Virus record (IMG/VR): IMGVR_UViG_3300025154_000390
Coordinates: 1-23,462 of that record
Length of the DNA: 23,462 nucleotides
From: a virus
Reading direction: 5' to 3' (one strand)
The notes under the pieces are model-generated. The model saw nothing but the letters and a program-made list of their open reading frames with translations, made no database searches and was not told where the DNA came from. A program made the position numbers and the translations under genes. Shown piece after piece: positions 1 to 6,471 of this stretch. Numbering within the stretch: the first letter of the stretch is position 1; each line of letters begins with the position of its first letter.

Positions 1-1
1 T

Positions 2-1195
2 TCGAGCCAATCTGATTACAAGAGTATCAAGGAAAACGGTCATGACGTTCCGAAGCCGGAAAGTTTTCTCCAGGAGATATTTACTCCACTCAGCCTGAAC
101 CCGGTTGAATTTACCCAGAAGGATAGGCAGGAACAGAACAGAATCATCCTTGACCTGATTGATTTCAAGTGGGATCTGAACTGGATAAAAGAAAAGTTTG
201 GTGAGATCCCTTCCGGTGTAAATTATGATCAGAACATCTTGAAAGTGTTGGCTGATATTCAAGCTGAAAACGGCGTATACTTTCAAACTCGGCAGGACTT
301 GAACCGGGACGCACGAAACAAACAAGCTTTCATCTATGACATTGCAAAGGATATCCCGAAAGATTATGACTATTCCAAATGGAACGCTTATGATCTCGGC
401 ACAAAGTATAGACAGCTTGAAACCATTAAGAACCAAAACAATGAAATCCAGCGGGCAATCGTATTCAAAGAAAGCTACAACAATAAAATTCGTGGCTATG
501 AAGCTGAAAAAGAAATCGCCATATCGGCAGAGGAAAAAGCCATTGCATCTGAAAGAGAAAACTTAACCAAGAGTATTGAACGAATGAGAGCTGAAATTAT
601 TGCAGCAGAGGACAAGCTTAAAGGGTTGGCAAGTAAACTGGAGGACAAGAAGAAACTTGCCATATCTGAGTATGAAACAAAAGTTGCAAAACTAGACGGA
701 GATATTCAGATCACCAATAAATATGCCGACAAACCACAGACTGATGTAGCTGAACTGAACGAAGAGATCAACACAGCTGAAGCCATGAAGAAACATCTTA
801 ACGAGTATCAGCGAATGGTTACTATGCAATCTGAACTTGAACAACTCAAAGCTGATTCAGAAGCGCTGACCGCAAAGATTGAGCTTGCCAGAGAGTTACC
901 GGGCGAAATTCTTAAAGTCGCTACAATTCCGGTTGAAGGGTTGACCGTGAAAGATGGTATTCCGCTCATTAACGGTCTGCCAGTATCTAACTTGTCCGAT
1001 GGCGAAAAGCTTGATTTGTGCGTAGATATTACAATCAGCAAACCTTCCGGATGGAGCATAATTTTGCTGGATGGAACTGAAAAGCTGGACGAAGTCAGCC
1101 GGGCAAATCTGTACAAGAAGTGCAAAGAGAAAGGGCTACAGTTTATTGCAACCAGAACTACAAATAACAATGAATTGGAGATTACACAATTATGA
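2..1195 (+). CDS. Rad50/SMC-like ATPase, C-terminal part (5' end outside window)
   Basis: The frame is open from base 2, so the gene enters from upstream; 397 residues are visible. The middle (about 340-860) is rich in Glu, Lys and Ala with heptad character, as in a coiled-coil arm. The C-terminal part carries an ABC signature-like LSDGEK (about 990-1007) followed by a Walker B-like IILLDGTEKLD, the order seen in the distal half of Rad50/SbcC/SMC ATPases. The Walker A half must lie upstream. Phage members usually sit beside recombination nucleases, as here, and are thought to act in DNA end processing or recombination. The TTG at 239 is an internal Leu codon, not a start. Its stop overlaps the next ATG (ATGA), which suggests translational coupling. 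The family call is good; the exact role is inferred. Confidence 0.8.
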   Translation, partial: SSQSDYKSIKENGHDVPKPESFLQEIFTPLSLNPVEFTQKDRQEQNRIILDLIDFKWDLNWIKEKFGEIPSGVNYDQNILKVLADIQAENGVYFQTRQDLNRDARNKQAFIYDIAKDIPKDYDYSKWNAYDLGTKYRQLETIKNQNNEIQRAIVFKESYNNKIRGYEAEKEIAISAEEKAIASERENLTKSIERMRAEIIAAEDKLKGLASKLEDKKKLAISEYETKVAKLDGDIQITNKYADKPQTDVAELNEEINTAEAMKKHLNEYQRMVTMQSELEQLKADSEALTAKIELARELPGEILKVATIPVEGLTVKDGIPLINGLPVSNLSDGEKLDLCVDITISKPSGWSIILLDGTEKLDEVSRANLYKKCKEKGLQFIATRTTNNNELEITQL

Positions 1196-1704
1196 GTCAG
1201 ACGCATTGGAAGAAGCTGCATAACCCCGATTATATCGGGGCATATGCACTAGAACCTGGCAAAACATTGATCGTCACAATTAAAACGGTTAAGAATGAAA
1301 ATGTAACCGGTCCGGATGGCAAAAAAGAGGAATGTATGGTAATGACTTTTTCTGAACCTCCGGGAACAAAGCCTATGATAGTCAATTCTACTAACGCCAA
1401 GACCATTGAGAAGCTTTATAACACACCATACATTGAAGAATGGGCTGGACGCAAGATTGAATTATACACTGATAGAATTAAGGCGTTTGGTGAGGTTGTG
1501 GATGCCTTAAGAATCAAAGCAAAGGTTCCAAGCGACAAAAAAATATCAACAATTTGCGGTGATTGCAAAAAAGAAATTACCGGATTTGAAACTATGACAG
1601 CCGAACAGGTTGCACAGCGCAATTTAACAAAGTACGGCTTGCCATTATGTGTTGAATGTGCTGGGATACGAAAAGAATTGTCGAAGGGGGAAAACGTACA
1701 ATGA
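1192..1704 (+). CDS. Phage recombination-module protein with C-terminal zinc ribbon
   Basis: A 170-residue protein of a type often seen beside phage RecB-like nucleases and SSB in Firmicutes; I know no assigned function. Residues 1-115 look beta-rich and could be an OB-like or other small DNA-associated fold (inference). The C-terminal part has two Cys pairs, C122-x2-C125 and C153-x2-C156, consistent with one structural zinc site. It overlaps the ATPase stop by ATGA at its start and overlaps the nuclease start at its end, so it is embedded in one operon with DNA-processing enzymes. The context suggests a DNA-binding partner of the nuclease. That role is a guess; the ORF itself is secure. Confidence 0.75.
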   Translation: MSQTHWKKLHNPDYIGAYALEPGKTLIVTIKTVKNENVTGPDGKKEECMVMTFSEPPGTKPMIVNSTNAKTIEKLYNTPYIEEWAGRKIELYTDRIKAFGEVVDALRIKAKVPSDKKISTICGDCKKEITGFETMTAEQVAQRNLTKYGLPLCVECAGIRKELSKGENVQ

Positions 1705-2459
1705 TGCTTACTGCTGAAAACTATTTTTCTACTGAAATGAACATGAAATACATGGGGTGCAGTCAATTCAAATCATTTATGGAATGTGAAGCCGCTGCAT
1801 TGGCGGAGATAAAAGGTGAATATGCCCGTGAAAAATCGGTCAGTTTGCTAGTTGGATCTTATGTTGACGCGCACTATGAAAAAACACTTGATTTATTCAA
1901 AGCACAAAATCCAGAAATATTTACGCAAAAGGGTGAGCTTAAATCAGACTACAAACATGCTGAGTACATAATTGCCCGGCTTGAACGTGATGAACTGTTT
2001 CAGCAATATATGTCTGGCGAGAAGCAAGTTATTAAAACTGGTGAAATTATGGGCATCCCGTTCAAAATCAAAATAGACAGTTACCATCCGCGCGATAAGA
2101 TTGTTGATTTGAAGATAATGAAAGATTTCGACGGTATATGGAAAGATGGATTAAAACTCTCTTTTGTTGAGGCGTGGGGCTACGACATTCAAGCTGCTAT
2201 ATATCAATTCATAGAGGACAATAACCTACCATTCTTCATTGCTGGGGCCACAAAACAAAAGCCCGAACCGGATTTAGAAATAATCAGTATCCCACAATCC
2301 AGACTTGATTATTGTCTTGATATGGTTATACAATACGCTCCAAGATTTGCAGATATCAAAAAGGGCTTGATCGTGCCTACTCGGTGCGGAAGGTGTGACT
2401 ATTGCAAGTCAACCAAGATCTTAACCAAGCCGGTTGAATATTTGGAGCTTTGCGGCTGA
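1701..2459 (+). CDS. PD-(D/E)XK nuclease, RecB/Cas4-like (DUF3799-type)
   Basis: Predicted phage exonuclease of 252 residues. The nuclease core is visible in order: GSYVDAHYE (52-60), KIKID (122-126, Asp126), IVDLK (134-138, Asp136 and Lys138), then QAAIYQ (164-169), matching the RecB-family motif with Q-x3-Y. It resembles the PDDEXK-like phage family known as DUF3799. Four cysteines sit as in Fe-S-stapled AddB/Cas4 nucleases: C29 in an N-terminal SxFxxFxxC-like helix and C229, C232, C235 near the C terminus. The start at 1701 is chosen because it overlaps the upstream stop (ATGA) and follows GGGGG at 1686-1690; the frame also has an earlier ATG at 1656 inside the upstream gene. It probably makes single-stranded DNA ends for recombination together with the flanking ATPase. 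Confidence 0.85.
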   Translation: MMLTAENYFSTEMNMKYMGCSQFKSFMECEAAALAEIKGEYAREKSVSLLVGSYVDAHYEKTLDLFKAQNPEIFTQKGELKSDYKHAEYIIARLERDELFQQYMSGEKQVIKTGEIMGIPFKIKIDSYHPRDKIVDLKIMKDFDGIWKDGLKLSFVEAWGYDIQAAIYQFIEDNNLPFFIAGATKQKPEPDLEIISIPQSRLDYCLDMVIQYAPRFADIKKGLIVPTRCGRCDYCKSTKILTKPVEYLELCG

Positions 2460-2460
2460 T

Positions 2461-2913
2461 ATGAAAGGCACAATTATTGTCGATACCAGAGAGCAAGATT
2501 TACATATTTTAAGAAAACTCGATGCGCTCAAAATTCCATATGTCCGGCGAAAATTAAACTATGGAGATTACAGTTTTGAGGTTGATGGCAAAAGCTATGA
2601 AAATGAAATTGTTGTCGAGCGCAAAGGTTCACTGGATGAAATAATCGGCAATTTTACAAAAGGCCGTGAACGCTTTAAACGGGAATTTGAGCGGTCAAAA
2701 GGTTGCAAGGTCATATTAATGGTTGAGGCTTCAATGGAGCAGCTAGAAGCCCACCAGTACCGTAGCAGAATGATGCCAAACGATTTGAAAAGTTTCCTTG
2801 CAACCTGGTGCCATAAGTTTCAACTTGAATTGAAGTTTGTAGAGAAGGACAAGGCTGCGGATTTTATATTGGGACAGTTTAGGGAGTTATATAAAAAGCG
2901 GAAAGGGGATTGA
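2461..2913 (+). CDS. ERCC4-domain nuclease (XPF/Mus81-type)
   Basis: A 150-residue compact ERCC4 nuclease. The family signature GD-xn-ERK-x3-D is complete: VDTREQ (7-12), GD at 35-36, ERK at 53-55 and Asp59, followed by basic helix residues GRERFKREF. Members cut branched or flap DNA, so this one probably resolves recombination or replication intermediates; many phages carry such stand-alone versions. ATG 2461 is chosen over the upstream in-frame TTG at 2434, which lies inside the preceding nuclease gene. GGAG at 2444-2447 is a somewhat distant ribosome site. It follows the PD-(D/E)XK gene by one base and precedes SSB by four, so the operon places it in DNA recombination. Confidence 0.88.
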   Translation: MKGTIIVDTREQDLHILRKLDALKIPYVRRKLNYGDYSFEVDGKSYENEIVVERKGSLDEIIGNFTKGRERFKREFERSKGCKVILMVEASMEQLEAHQYRSRMMPNDLKSFLATWCHKFQLELKFVEKDKAADFILGQFRELYKKRKGD

Positions 2914-2917
2914 GAAC

Positions 2918-3322
2918 ATGAACAGTGTTAATATTATAGGCCGCATCACAAAGGACATTGAATTGCGGTACTTACCAGCCAACAACACGGCGGTATGTAG
3001 TTTTTCAATAGCCGTTGATGATGGGTTTGGCGACAAGAAGAAAACTTTCTTCTTTAACTGTCAGGCATGGACAAAGACAGCGGAGAACATTACTAAGTTT
3101 TTTGGCAAGGGTGATCTGATTGGAATATCTGGGAGACTTGCAACAAGAGAATGGACAGACAAAGAAGGCAAAAAACATACTATTACAGAGATTGTCGTAA
3201 GTGACTTTACTTTTTGCAATGGGAAGAAATCGGATTCCGGAAGCGCAGACAAGCCATTAAGCCAGAGTAATGACAGTGAGTATAATACAACACCATTAGA
3301 GGATGATGAATTGCCATTTTAG
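2918..3322 (+). CDS. ssb: Single-stranded DNA-binding protein
   Basis: A 134-residue SSB. The N-terminal OB fold is recognisable from MNSVNIIGRITKDIELRY, the FNCQAW strand and the GDLIGISGRL segment, ending near residue 105. A polar, low-complexity linker leads to the acidic tip EDDELPF, the classic SSB C-terminal docking peptide for replication and repair partners. AGGGG at 2904-2908 precedes the ATG. It coats single-stranded DNA during phage replication and recombination and probably recruits its neighbours through the tail. The length is typical for phage SSBs, which are shorter than host SSBs. Confidence 0.96.
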   Translation: MNSVNIIGRITKDIELRYLPANNTAVCSFSIAVDDGFGDKKKTFFFNCQAWTKTAENITKFFGKGDLIGISGRLATREWTDKEGKKHTITEIVVSDFTFCNGKKSDSGSADKPLSQSNDSEYNTTPLEDDELPF

Positions 3323-3337
3323 AAAGGTGGGGGAAAA

Positions 3338-3730
3338 ATGGAACAAATAACTTTAAATGAATACCGCAAAGTCATCCATGAGGAACTTGAAAAGTGCGGT
3401 ATAAAAATTCCAGTAGAATTGAAGTTTGATTTATCCATCATTGAAGGTGCTGAGAATGTCGCCAAAACAAAACAATTCCTCAGGCTGTGCAACGGTGACT
3501 ATCACAATTCTGTATATGTCAAGAAATTTGGCGAGCGTGACGGCGATGATCGGTATTTTGATTTACTGTTTTGTGTTAATGAATCCGGGTTCCCGGTTTG
3601 CATACCCGTACCGATTGCCAGAAGGCTTTTTGGGTGTGATATAGCAGGAACACACTTCGGGCAAATAACAGGCGGACAGTATGAGTATATCTACAAGGCA
3701 TTTTACAATAATTCAGAATTACCATTTTGA
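3338..3730 (+). CDS. Unknown replication-module protein with SSB-like C-terminal tip
   Basis: I do not recognise this 130-residue protein. The AAAGGTGGGG ribosome site just after ssb and the 15-base gap put it in the ssb operon. The body has no OB-fold signature, no Cys pairs and no nuclease motif. The striking feature is the end: ...YNNSELPF, whose last four residues ELPF are identical to the tip of the adjacent SSB (...EDDELPF). That tip binds many SSB partners, so this protein may dock on the same proteins as SSB or compete with it (inference). The coding sequence is well supported; the function is unknown. Confidence 0.8.
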   Translation: MEQITLNEYRKVIHEELEKCGIKIPVELKFDLSIIEGAENVAKTKQFLRLCNGDYHNSVYVKKFGERDGDDRYFDLLFCVNESGFPVCIPVPIARRLFGCDIAGTHFGQITGGQYEYIYKAFYNNSELPF

Positions 3731-3740
3731 ACGGTGGGGG

Positions 3741-3772
3741 AAATAAAAAAGCCGCTCATTTGCGGGCGGCTT
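3741..3772 (-). terminator. Rho-independent terminator of the RHH gene
   Basis: Read on the reverse strand, AAGCCGC (3772-3766) pairs with GCGGCTT (3755-3749), leaving a 10-base loop. The descending arm runs straight into a T tract (the A run at 3745-3750 on the forward strand). The stem overlaps the last codons and stop of the reverse-strand regulator. On the forward strand no T tract follows, so it should work in one direction only. Confidence 0.8.
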
Positions 3773-3899
3773 CCTCTAAGGCTTTCTTAATAATTGTATT
3801 TGCGACATTGCTCAATGTGCGGTTTTCTTCTTTAGCTATCTTAACAAGTTGTTGATATTCTTCGTCGGTTAGTGAAACCATTATCCGTTTACGTTCCAT
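3756..3899 (-). CDS. Small ribbon-helix-helix (Arc/CopG-like) regulator
   Basis: A 47-residue protein on the opposite strand to all its neighbours. It begins MERKRIMVSLTDEEYQQL, a short basic beta strand followed by a helix (LTDEEYQQLVKIAKEEN), then RTLSNVANTIIKKALEE: the strand-helix-helix pattern of MetJ/Arc/CopG repressors, which bind operators as dimers. The start is set by GGAGG (reverse of 3907-3911) seven bases upstream; longer readings upstream would run through the promoter. It has its own promoter, operator-like palindrome and terminator. Sitting between the recombination operon and the replication promoter, it probably represses itself and the divergent replication promoter (inference). 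Confidence 0.85.
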   Translation of the reverse strand: MERKRIMVSLTDEEYQQLVKIAKEENRTLSNVANTIIKKALEEAARK

Positions 3900-3905
3900 A
3901 AAAAC

Positions 3906-3919
3906 ACCTCCAATGAGGT
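3906..3919. promoter_or_regulatory. Palindrome ACCTC-N4-GAGGT, candidate RHH operator
   Basis: ACCTCCAATGAGGT is a perfect 5-bp inverted repeat around CAAT. It covers the predicted transcription start (about 3914) and the ribosome site of the reverse-strand regulator. RHH proteins commonly bind short palindromes over their own promoter. Because the transcript would begin inside it, a DNA operator is more likely than an mRNA hairpin. Binding is not shown. Confidence 0.5.
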
Positions 3920-3920
3920 T

Positions 3921-3949
3921 AGTATACAACATGATGATAAAAAAATCAA
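3921..3949 (-). promoter_or_regulatory. Sigma-A-type promoter for the RHH gene
   Basis: On the reverse strand, TTGATT (3949-3944) and TATACT (3926-3921) are separated by exactly 17 bp. These match the -35 in four of six and the -10 in five of six positions. The predicted start at about 3914 gives a leader of roughly 15 nt that still includes the GGAGG site. Confidence 0.7.
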
Positions 3950-3973
3950 GTGGTAAAAGAGTGGTGATAAATG

Positions 3974-4002
3974 TTGACAAGTGCTGACAAAAGCGATACA
4001 AT
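3974..4002 (+). promoter_or_regulatory. Near-consensus promoter of the replication genes
   Basis: TTGACA (3974-3979, perfect) and TACAAT (3997-4002, five of six) are spaced by 17 bp. The transcript should start near 4009, about 30 nt before the preferred TTG start of the replisome organizer. TGACAA occurs twice (3975-3980 and 3985-3990), ten bases apart, inside the promoter, which could be a regulator site. It diverges from the RHH promoter, so one regulator could control both. Confidence 0.8.
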
Positions 4003-4039
4003 AGAACTAGAACAAATGTTCTATAAGGGGGTCGCAGGA

Positions 4040-4786
4040 TTGGCAGGAGCATTCCAAACTTCAAGAGAAATATTTTCAAATTCCATATGGCGAAACATAG
4101 TAGAATTCCGGCTTTTCTTTCTTATATATGGACATGCAGTATTTAAGGATGATGTCAAACTGCATGGGTTAACTTTACACCGTGGACAGTGGGTTAGGTC
4201 ATACAGAAATTTACAAGAGGATTTGGAATATATAGAGAACCGTTCTATCAAACGATATTCATTATCAGTTATAAAGAGAGCGATTGATGGACTGGTGAAC
4301 GATGACCGATTGAAAATTGAAGTATGCGAACTGGGAACACTGTTTGAGGTTGTGAACTACGCTAAATACCAAGGTTTAGACAATTACAAAAAGGACACTA
4401 AGAACGGCGTTGGAACGGAGATGGAACAGGGATGGAACGGAGATGGAACAGAGAAAGAACAGCAGCGGAACAAGAAGAAGAATGATAAGAAAGATAAGAA
4501 TGAGAAGAAAGATATATATATCACAGTTCAGCATCTTTCAATGTCAAAAGAGGAATACGACAAACTTATCACTCTTTACACTCAATCAGAAGTTGACAAT
4601 AAAATTGCATACGCTGAAAATTATGCGAAGCTGAAAAACTACAAGTCTTTATATCTCACACTAAATAATTGGTTGCAAGCTGGCAAATCAAAAGCTCCGC
4701 AATCCAAGCCCGAACAAAAGAAATCAGCAAAGCAATTACTCGCAGAAGAATCTGACAGGATATTAAAGGAGGAAGGGGCGATATGA
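4040..4786 (+). CDS. Phage replisome organizer (replication initiator)
   Basis: A 248-residue initiator. The N-terminal winged-helix domain (about 1-112) starts MAGAFQTSREIF and includes the typical RGQWVRSYRNLQEDL segment. A hydrophilic Lys/Glu/Asn-rich linker (about 113-160) follows, then a C-terminal domain around MSKEEYDKLITLY...YKSLYLTLNNW (168-211), as in DnaD-like phage organizers that recruit helicase. TTG 4040 is preferred: AAGGGGG at 4025-4031 lies eight bases upstream, the protein then begins as its relatives do, and the ATG at 3971 precedes the -35 box of a promoter. The linker DNA carries 11-bp direct repeats, so the origin probably lies inside this gene. Its stop overlaps the next start (ATGA). 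Confidence 0.85.
   Translation: MAGAFQTSREIFSNSIWRNIVEFRLFFLIYGHAVFKDDVKLHGLTLHRGQWVRSYRNLQEDLEYIENRSIKRYSLSVIKRAIDGLVNDDRLKIEVCELGTLFEVVNYAKYQGLDNYKKDTKNGVGTEMEQGWNGDGTEKEQQRNKKKNDKKDKNEKKDIYITVQHLSMSKEEYDKLITLYTQSEVDNKIAYAENYAKLKNYKSLYLTLNNWLQAGKSKAPQSKPEQKKSAKQLLAEESDRILKEEGAI
4400..4476 (+). repeat. Seven 11-bp iterons inside the initiator gene, candidate replication origin
   Basis: Seven consecutive 11-bp units share GAAC at the same position (4402, 4413, 4424, 4435, 4446, 4457, 4468), consensus NNGAACNGNGN. The four central units (4411-4454) begin TGGAAC and form a perfect 19-bp repeat at 22-bp spacing (4411-4429 and 4433-4451). Eleven is not a multiple of three, so the encoded peptide does not repeat; selection appears to act on DNA. 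The spacing puts every unit on one face of the helix. A purine-rich, AT-rich stretch follows (about 4471-4530), as in an unwinding element. The arrangement mirrors lambda O and other phages with the origin in the initiator linker. Origin function is inferred. Confidence 0.75.
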
Positions 4787-5406
4787 CACAAGAAGAAGCG
4801 CAAAGCCTTGTTACCAAACTAAGCGGCAATTTCAACACCTACGGGAAACTTGATAATCTGGACGATGTAGTTGCATACAAAAGGACATTGCTGAAATACG
4901 ATTACAAGAAAATGAACGCTATTATTGAAAATCTTATTGACAATGACGACCGCAAAGATTGCGGATCCCTTCCAGCCACTCCATACCTGATTAAGAAATA
5001 CAAAGAGCAGCGGACAGCAGTTGCAGAGGTCCACAATGTAACTCACTGTGACGTATGTAATGATAAAGGCTATGTGCTAATGACTGAACATATCAAGAAC
5101 GGTAACGAATCACTACCCTATCAAGTTGTCTATTACTGCCCATACTGCCAAGTAGGACAAGCACAGGCGTATAACGGCAACAACTGTAAAGACCATAAGG
5201 TAAACACTGTATGCCATCCCATAACCTCCATTATGGACGAGCAAGCTATTAAGCAAATGCAATATACAAACAACCACCCGAAACGATTGACGGACACAGA
5301 AAAAGAAACTCTGCGGAAGAAACTGTACAAGATAGGGTTGCCACTGCCAAAAGCGTTAGACCGTGGCGATGCGTGGGAGGGTGATACTGATGGATGTCCA
5401 TTCTGA
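4783..5406 (+). CDS. Probable helicase loader, G39P-like N-terminus with zinc finger
   Basis: A 207-residue protein coupled to the replisome organizer by an ATGA overlap, with AAAGGAGGAAGGGG just upstream. Residues 1-75 are helical with the spacing of phage helicase loaders of the G39P/DnaI-partner type: an L-x2-L start, a central Y-D-Y helix and TPYLIKKYKE at the end of the domain. This resemblance is moderate. A zinc site follows: C89-x2-C92 and C119-x2-C122. The C-terminus ends EGDTDGCPF, acidic residues before a terminal Pro-Phe as in SSB tails. The expected role is delivering replicative helicase to the origin opened by the upstream protein. Other DNA-replication adaptors are possible. 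Confidence 0.65.
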   Translation: MTQEEAQSLVTKLSGNFNTYGKLDNLDDVVAYKRTLLKYDYKKMNAIIENLIDNDDRKDCGSLPATPYLIKKYKEQRTAVAEVHNVTHCDVCNDKGYVLMTEHIKNGNESLPYQVVYYCPYCQVGQAQAYNGNNCKDHKVNTVCHPITSIMDEQAIKQMQYTNNHPKRLTDTEKETLRKKLYKIGLPLPKALDRGDAWEGDTDGCPF

Positions 5407-5614
5407 GGTTGAACTAAAGAATCGGTTTCTTGACACTCTTACCCGGCTTAAAAAGGCAATGGATTATGCAGATAGCGACAATGCGGACAAATGGAAATGG
5501 CAGCCGAGATTTTGCGACCTACTAGCAGAGATGAACGATCTGGGACGCCAGCTCAGGCAATGTGGCTGCATCATGTCGGATGGAGAAATACATCAGCTGA
5601 TAGAAAATTTGTGA
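5390..5614 (+). CDS. Hypothetical small helical phage protein
   Basis: 74 residues, starting at ATG 5390, which is nine bases after GGGAGG (5375-5380); an in-frame GTG at 5363 has no such site. The start lies inside the end of the upstream gene (17-bp overlap). The sequence is mainly helical and charged, with three aromatic residues in KWKWQ near the middle and two Cys near the C terminus. No family recognised; it lies in the early accessory block. Confidence 0.65.
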   Translation: MDVHSEVELKNRFLDTLTRLKKAMDYADSDNADKWKWQPRFCDLLAEMNDLGRQLRQCGCIMSDGEIHQLIENL

Positions 5615-5623
5615 GGTGAAATC

Positions 5624-5821
5624 ATGAAATATAACTGGGAATCCATGAGCGAGCAACAGAAAACTAAAGCAACACAGCACGAAATTGACCTTGTAACACA
5701 CAATGCAACCACAAAAGACGACTTGCTTAATATCCTCCGGTGGCTATGGAATAAATTTGAGGTAGTTGAGGCTGAATCGAAGAAAAGCGAACTCGAAGAT
5801 CAGGAGGAATTTGACGGATGA
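5624..5821 (+). CDS. Hypothetical small acidic protein
   Basis: 65 residues, ATG 5624 after GTGAGGTG. It has a helical core around LLNILRWLWNKFEVVEAE and an acidic tail ending DQEEFDG. The stop overlaps the next gene's ATG by four bases, which indicates an operon. No family is recognised and no motif suggests an activity. Confidence 0.65.
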   Translation: MKYNWESMSEQQKTKATQHEIDLVTHNATTKDDLLNILRWLWNKFEVVEAESKKSELEDQEEFDG

Positions 5822-6066
5822 AGATATCGCACAATGATTTGCTCAGAGCCGAAGAACATCGCCGCATCATAACAATTCAATCCAGCTTCCCGGAAATCGC
5901 CTATGCCATAGAGAAAGATTCACTCTGGATAATTAATCGTCAGACGGGCGCACAGTTGGAAGTGTCAAGGGAAAATGTGTATAAGTTTGCGGATGAAATG
6001 TTGAGTGTGGCAGAGTTGTATATGGAAGACGGGATTACACAAGGTGAGTTGATTCAAAATTTATAA
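5818..6066 (+). CDS. Hypothetical small protein
   Basis: 82 residues, translationally coupled to the preceding gene (ATGA), with AGGAGG at 5802-5807. The middle (IAYAIEKDSLWIINRQTGAQ) looks like two or three beta strands, and the end is helical with MEDGITQGELIQNL. No cysteines and no known motif. Its only context is the early accessory region. Confidence 0.65.
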   Translation: MKISHNDLLRAEEHRRIITIQSSFPEIAYAIEKDSLWIINRQTGAQLEVSRENVYKFADEMLSVAELYMEDGITQGELIQNL

Positions 6067-6095
6067 AGAGTGCGAAGAAAGAAGGGGATAAATTT

Positions 6096-6446
6096 ATGAG
6101 AACAGAAATGGAAATTCAGCAGGAAAACATTAAAAAATTAATTGAATTAGCACAGGAAAATCCAGATTTAAGAATAGTTCCAATGGTTAATACAGAATGT
6201 GTTAATAGTGATGATTATAGTTACTGGATAGCAAATTGGGGAAAGGCTGAAATTGATGAAATCTGGTGCTATGAAGGTGGGGAAAGACTTTATAGCAGGT
6301 CAAACGACTATGATACTTTAGTTGATGAAGCAATGGACGAAATCGTATGTGATGACGAGGTAAATTGGGATATAGTGGCAAAGGCAAAAGTTGATGCTTA
6401 CGAATGGGAAAAGGTTATTACTGTGAACATACAGCCATATGATTGA
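6096..6446 (+). CDS. Hypothetical acidic phage protein
   Basis: 116 residues, ATG 6096 after AAGAAGGGG. The sequence is acidic with many Trp and Tyr residues (SYWIANWGKAEIDEIWCY) and ends in a beta strand KVITVNIQPYD. The pattern is familiar from small early proteins of Firmicutes phages, but I know no function. The AT-rich codon use fits its neighbours. Confidence 0.65.
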   Translation: MRTEMEIQQENIKKLIELAQENPDLRIVPMVNTECVNSDDYSYWIANWGKAEIDEIWCYEGGERLYSRSNDYDTLVDEAMDEIVCDDEVNWDIVAKAKVDAYEWEKVITVNIQPYD

Positions 6447-6471
6447 TTCACAATAAAAGGAGGTCTTGTAG

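Noticed and set aside
239-241. TTG as the start of the first gene
   Set aside because: The frame is open back to base 2 with similar composition and no ribosome site at 239; the gene enters from upstream.
3971-4039. ATG 3971 as start of the replisome organizer
   Set aside because: A near-consensus promoter lies across these codons and a well-placed AAGGGGG precedes TTG 4040.
4411-4454. CRISPR-like repeats
   Set aside because: Units are contiguous 11-bp repeats without spacers, inside a coding sequence; iterons explain them better.
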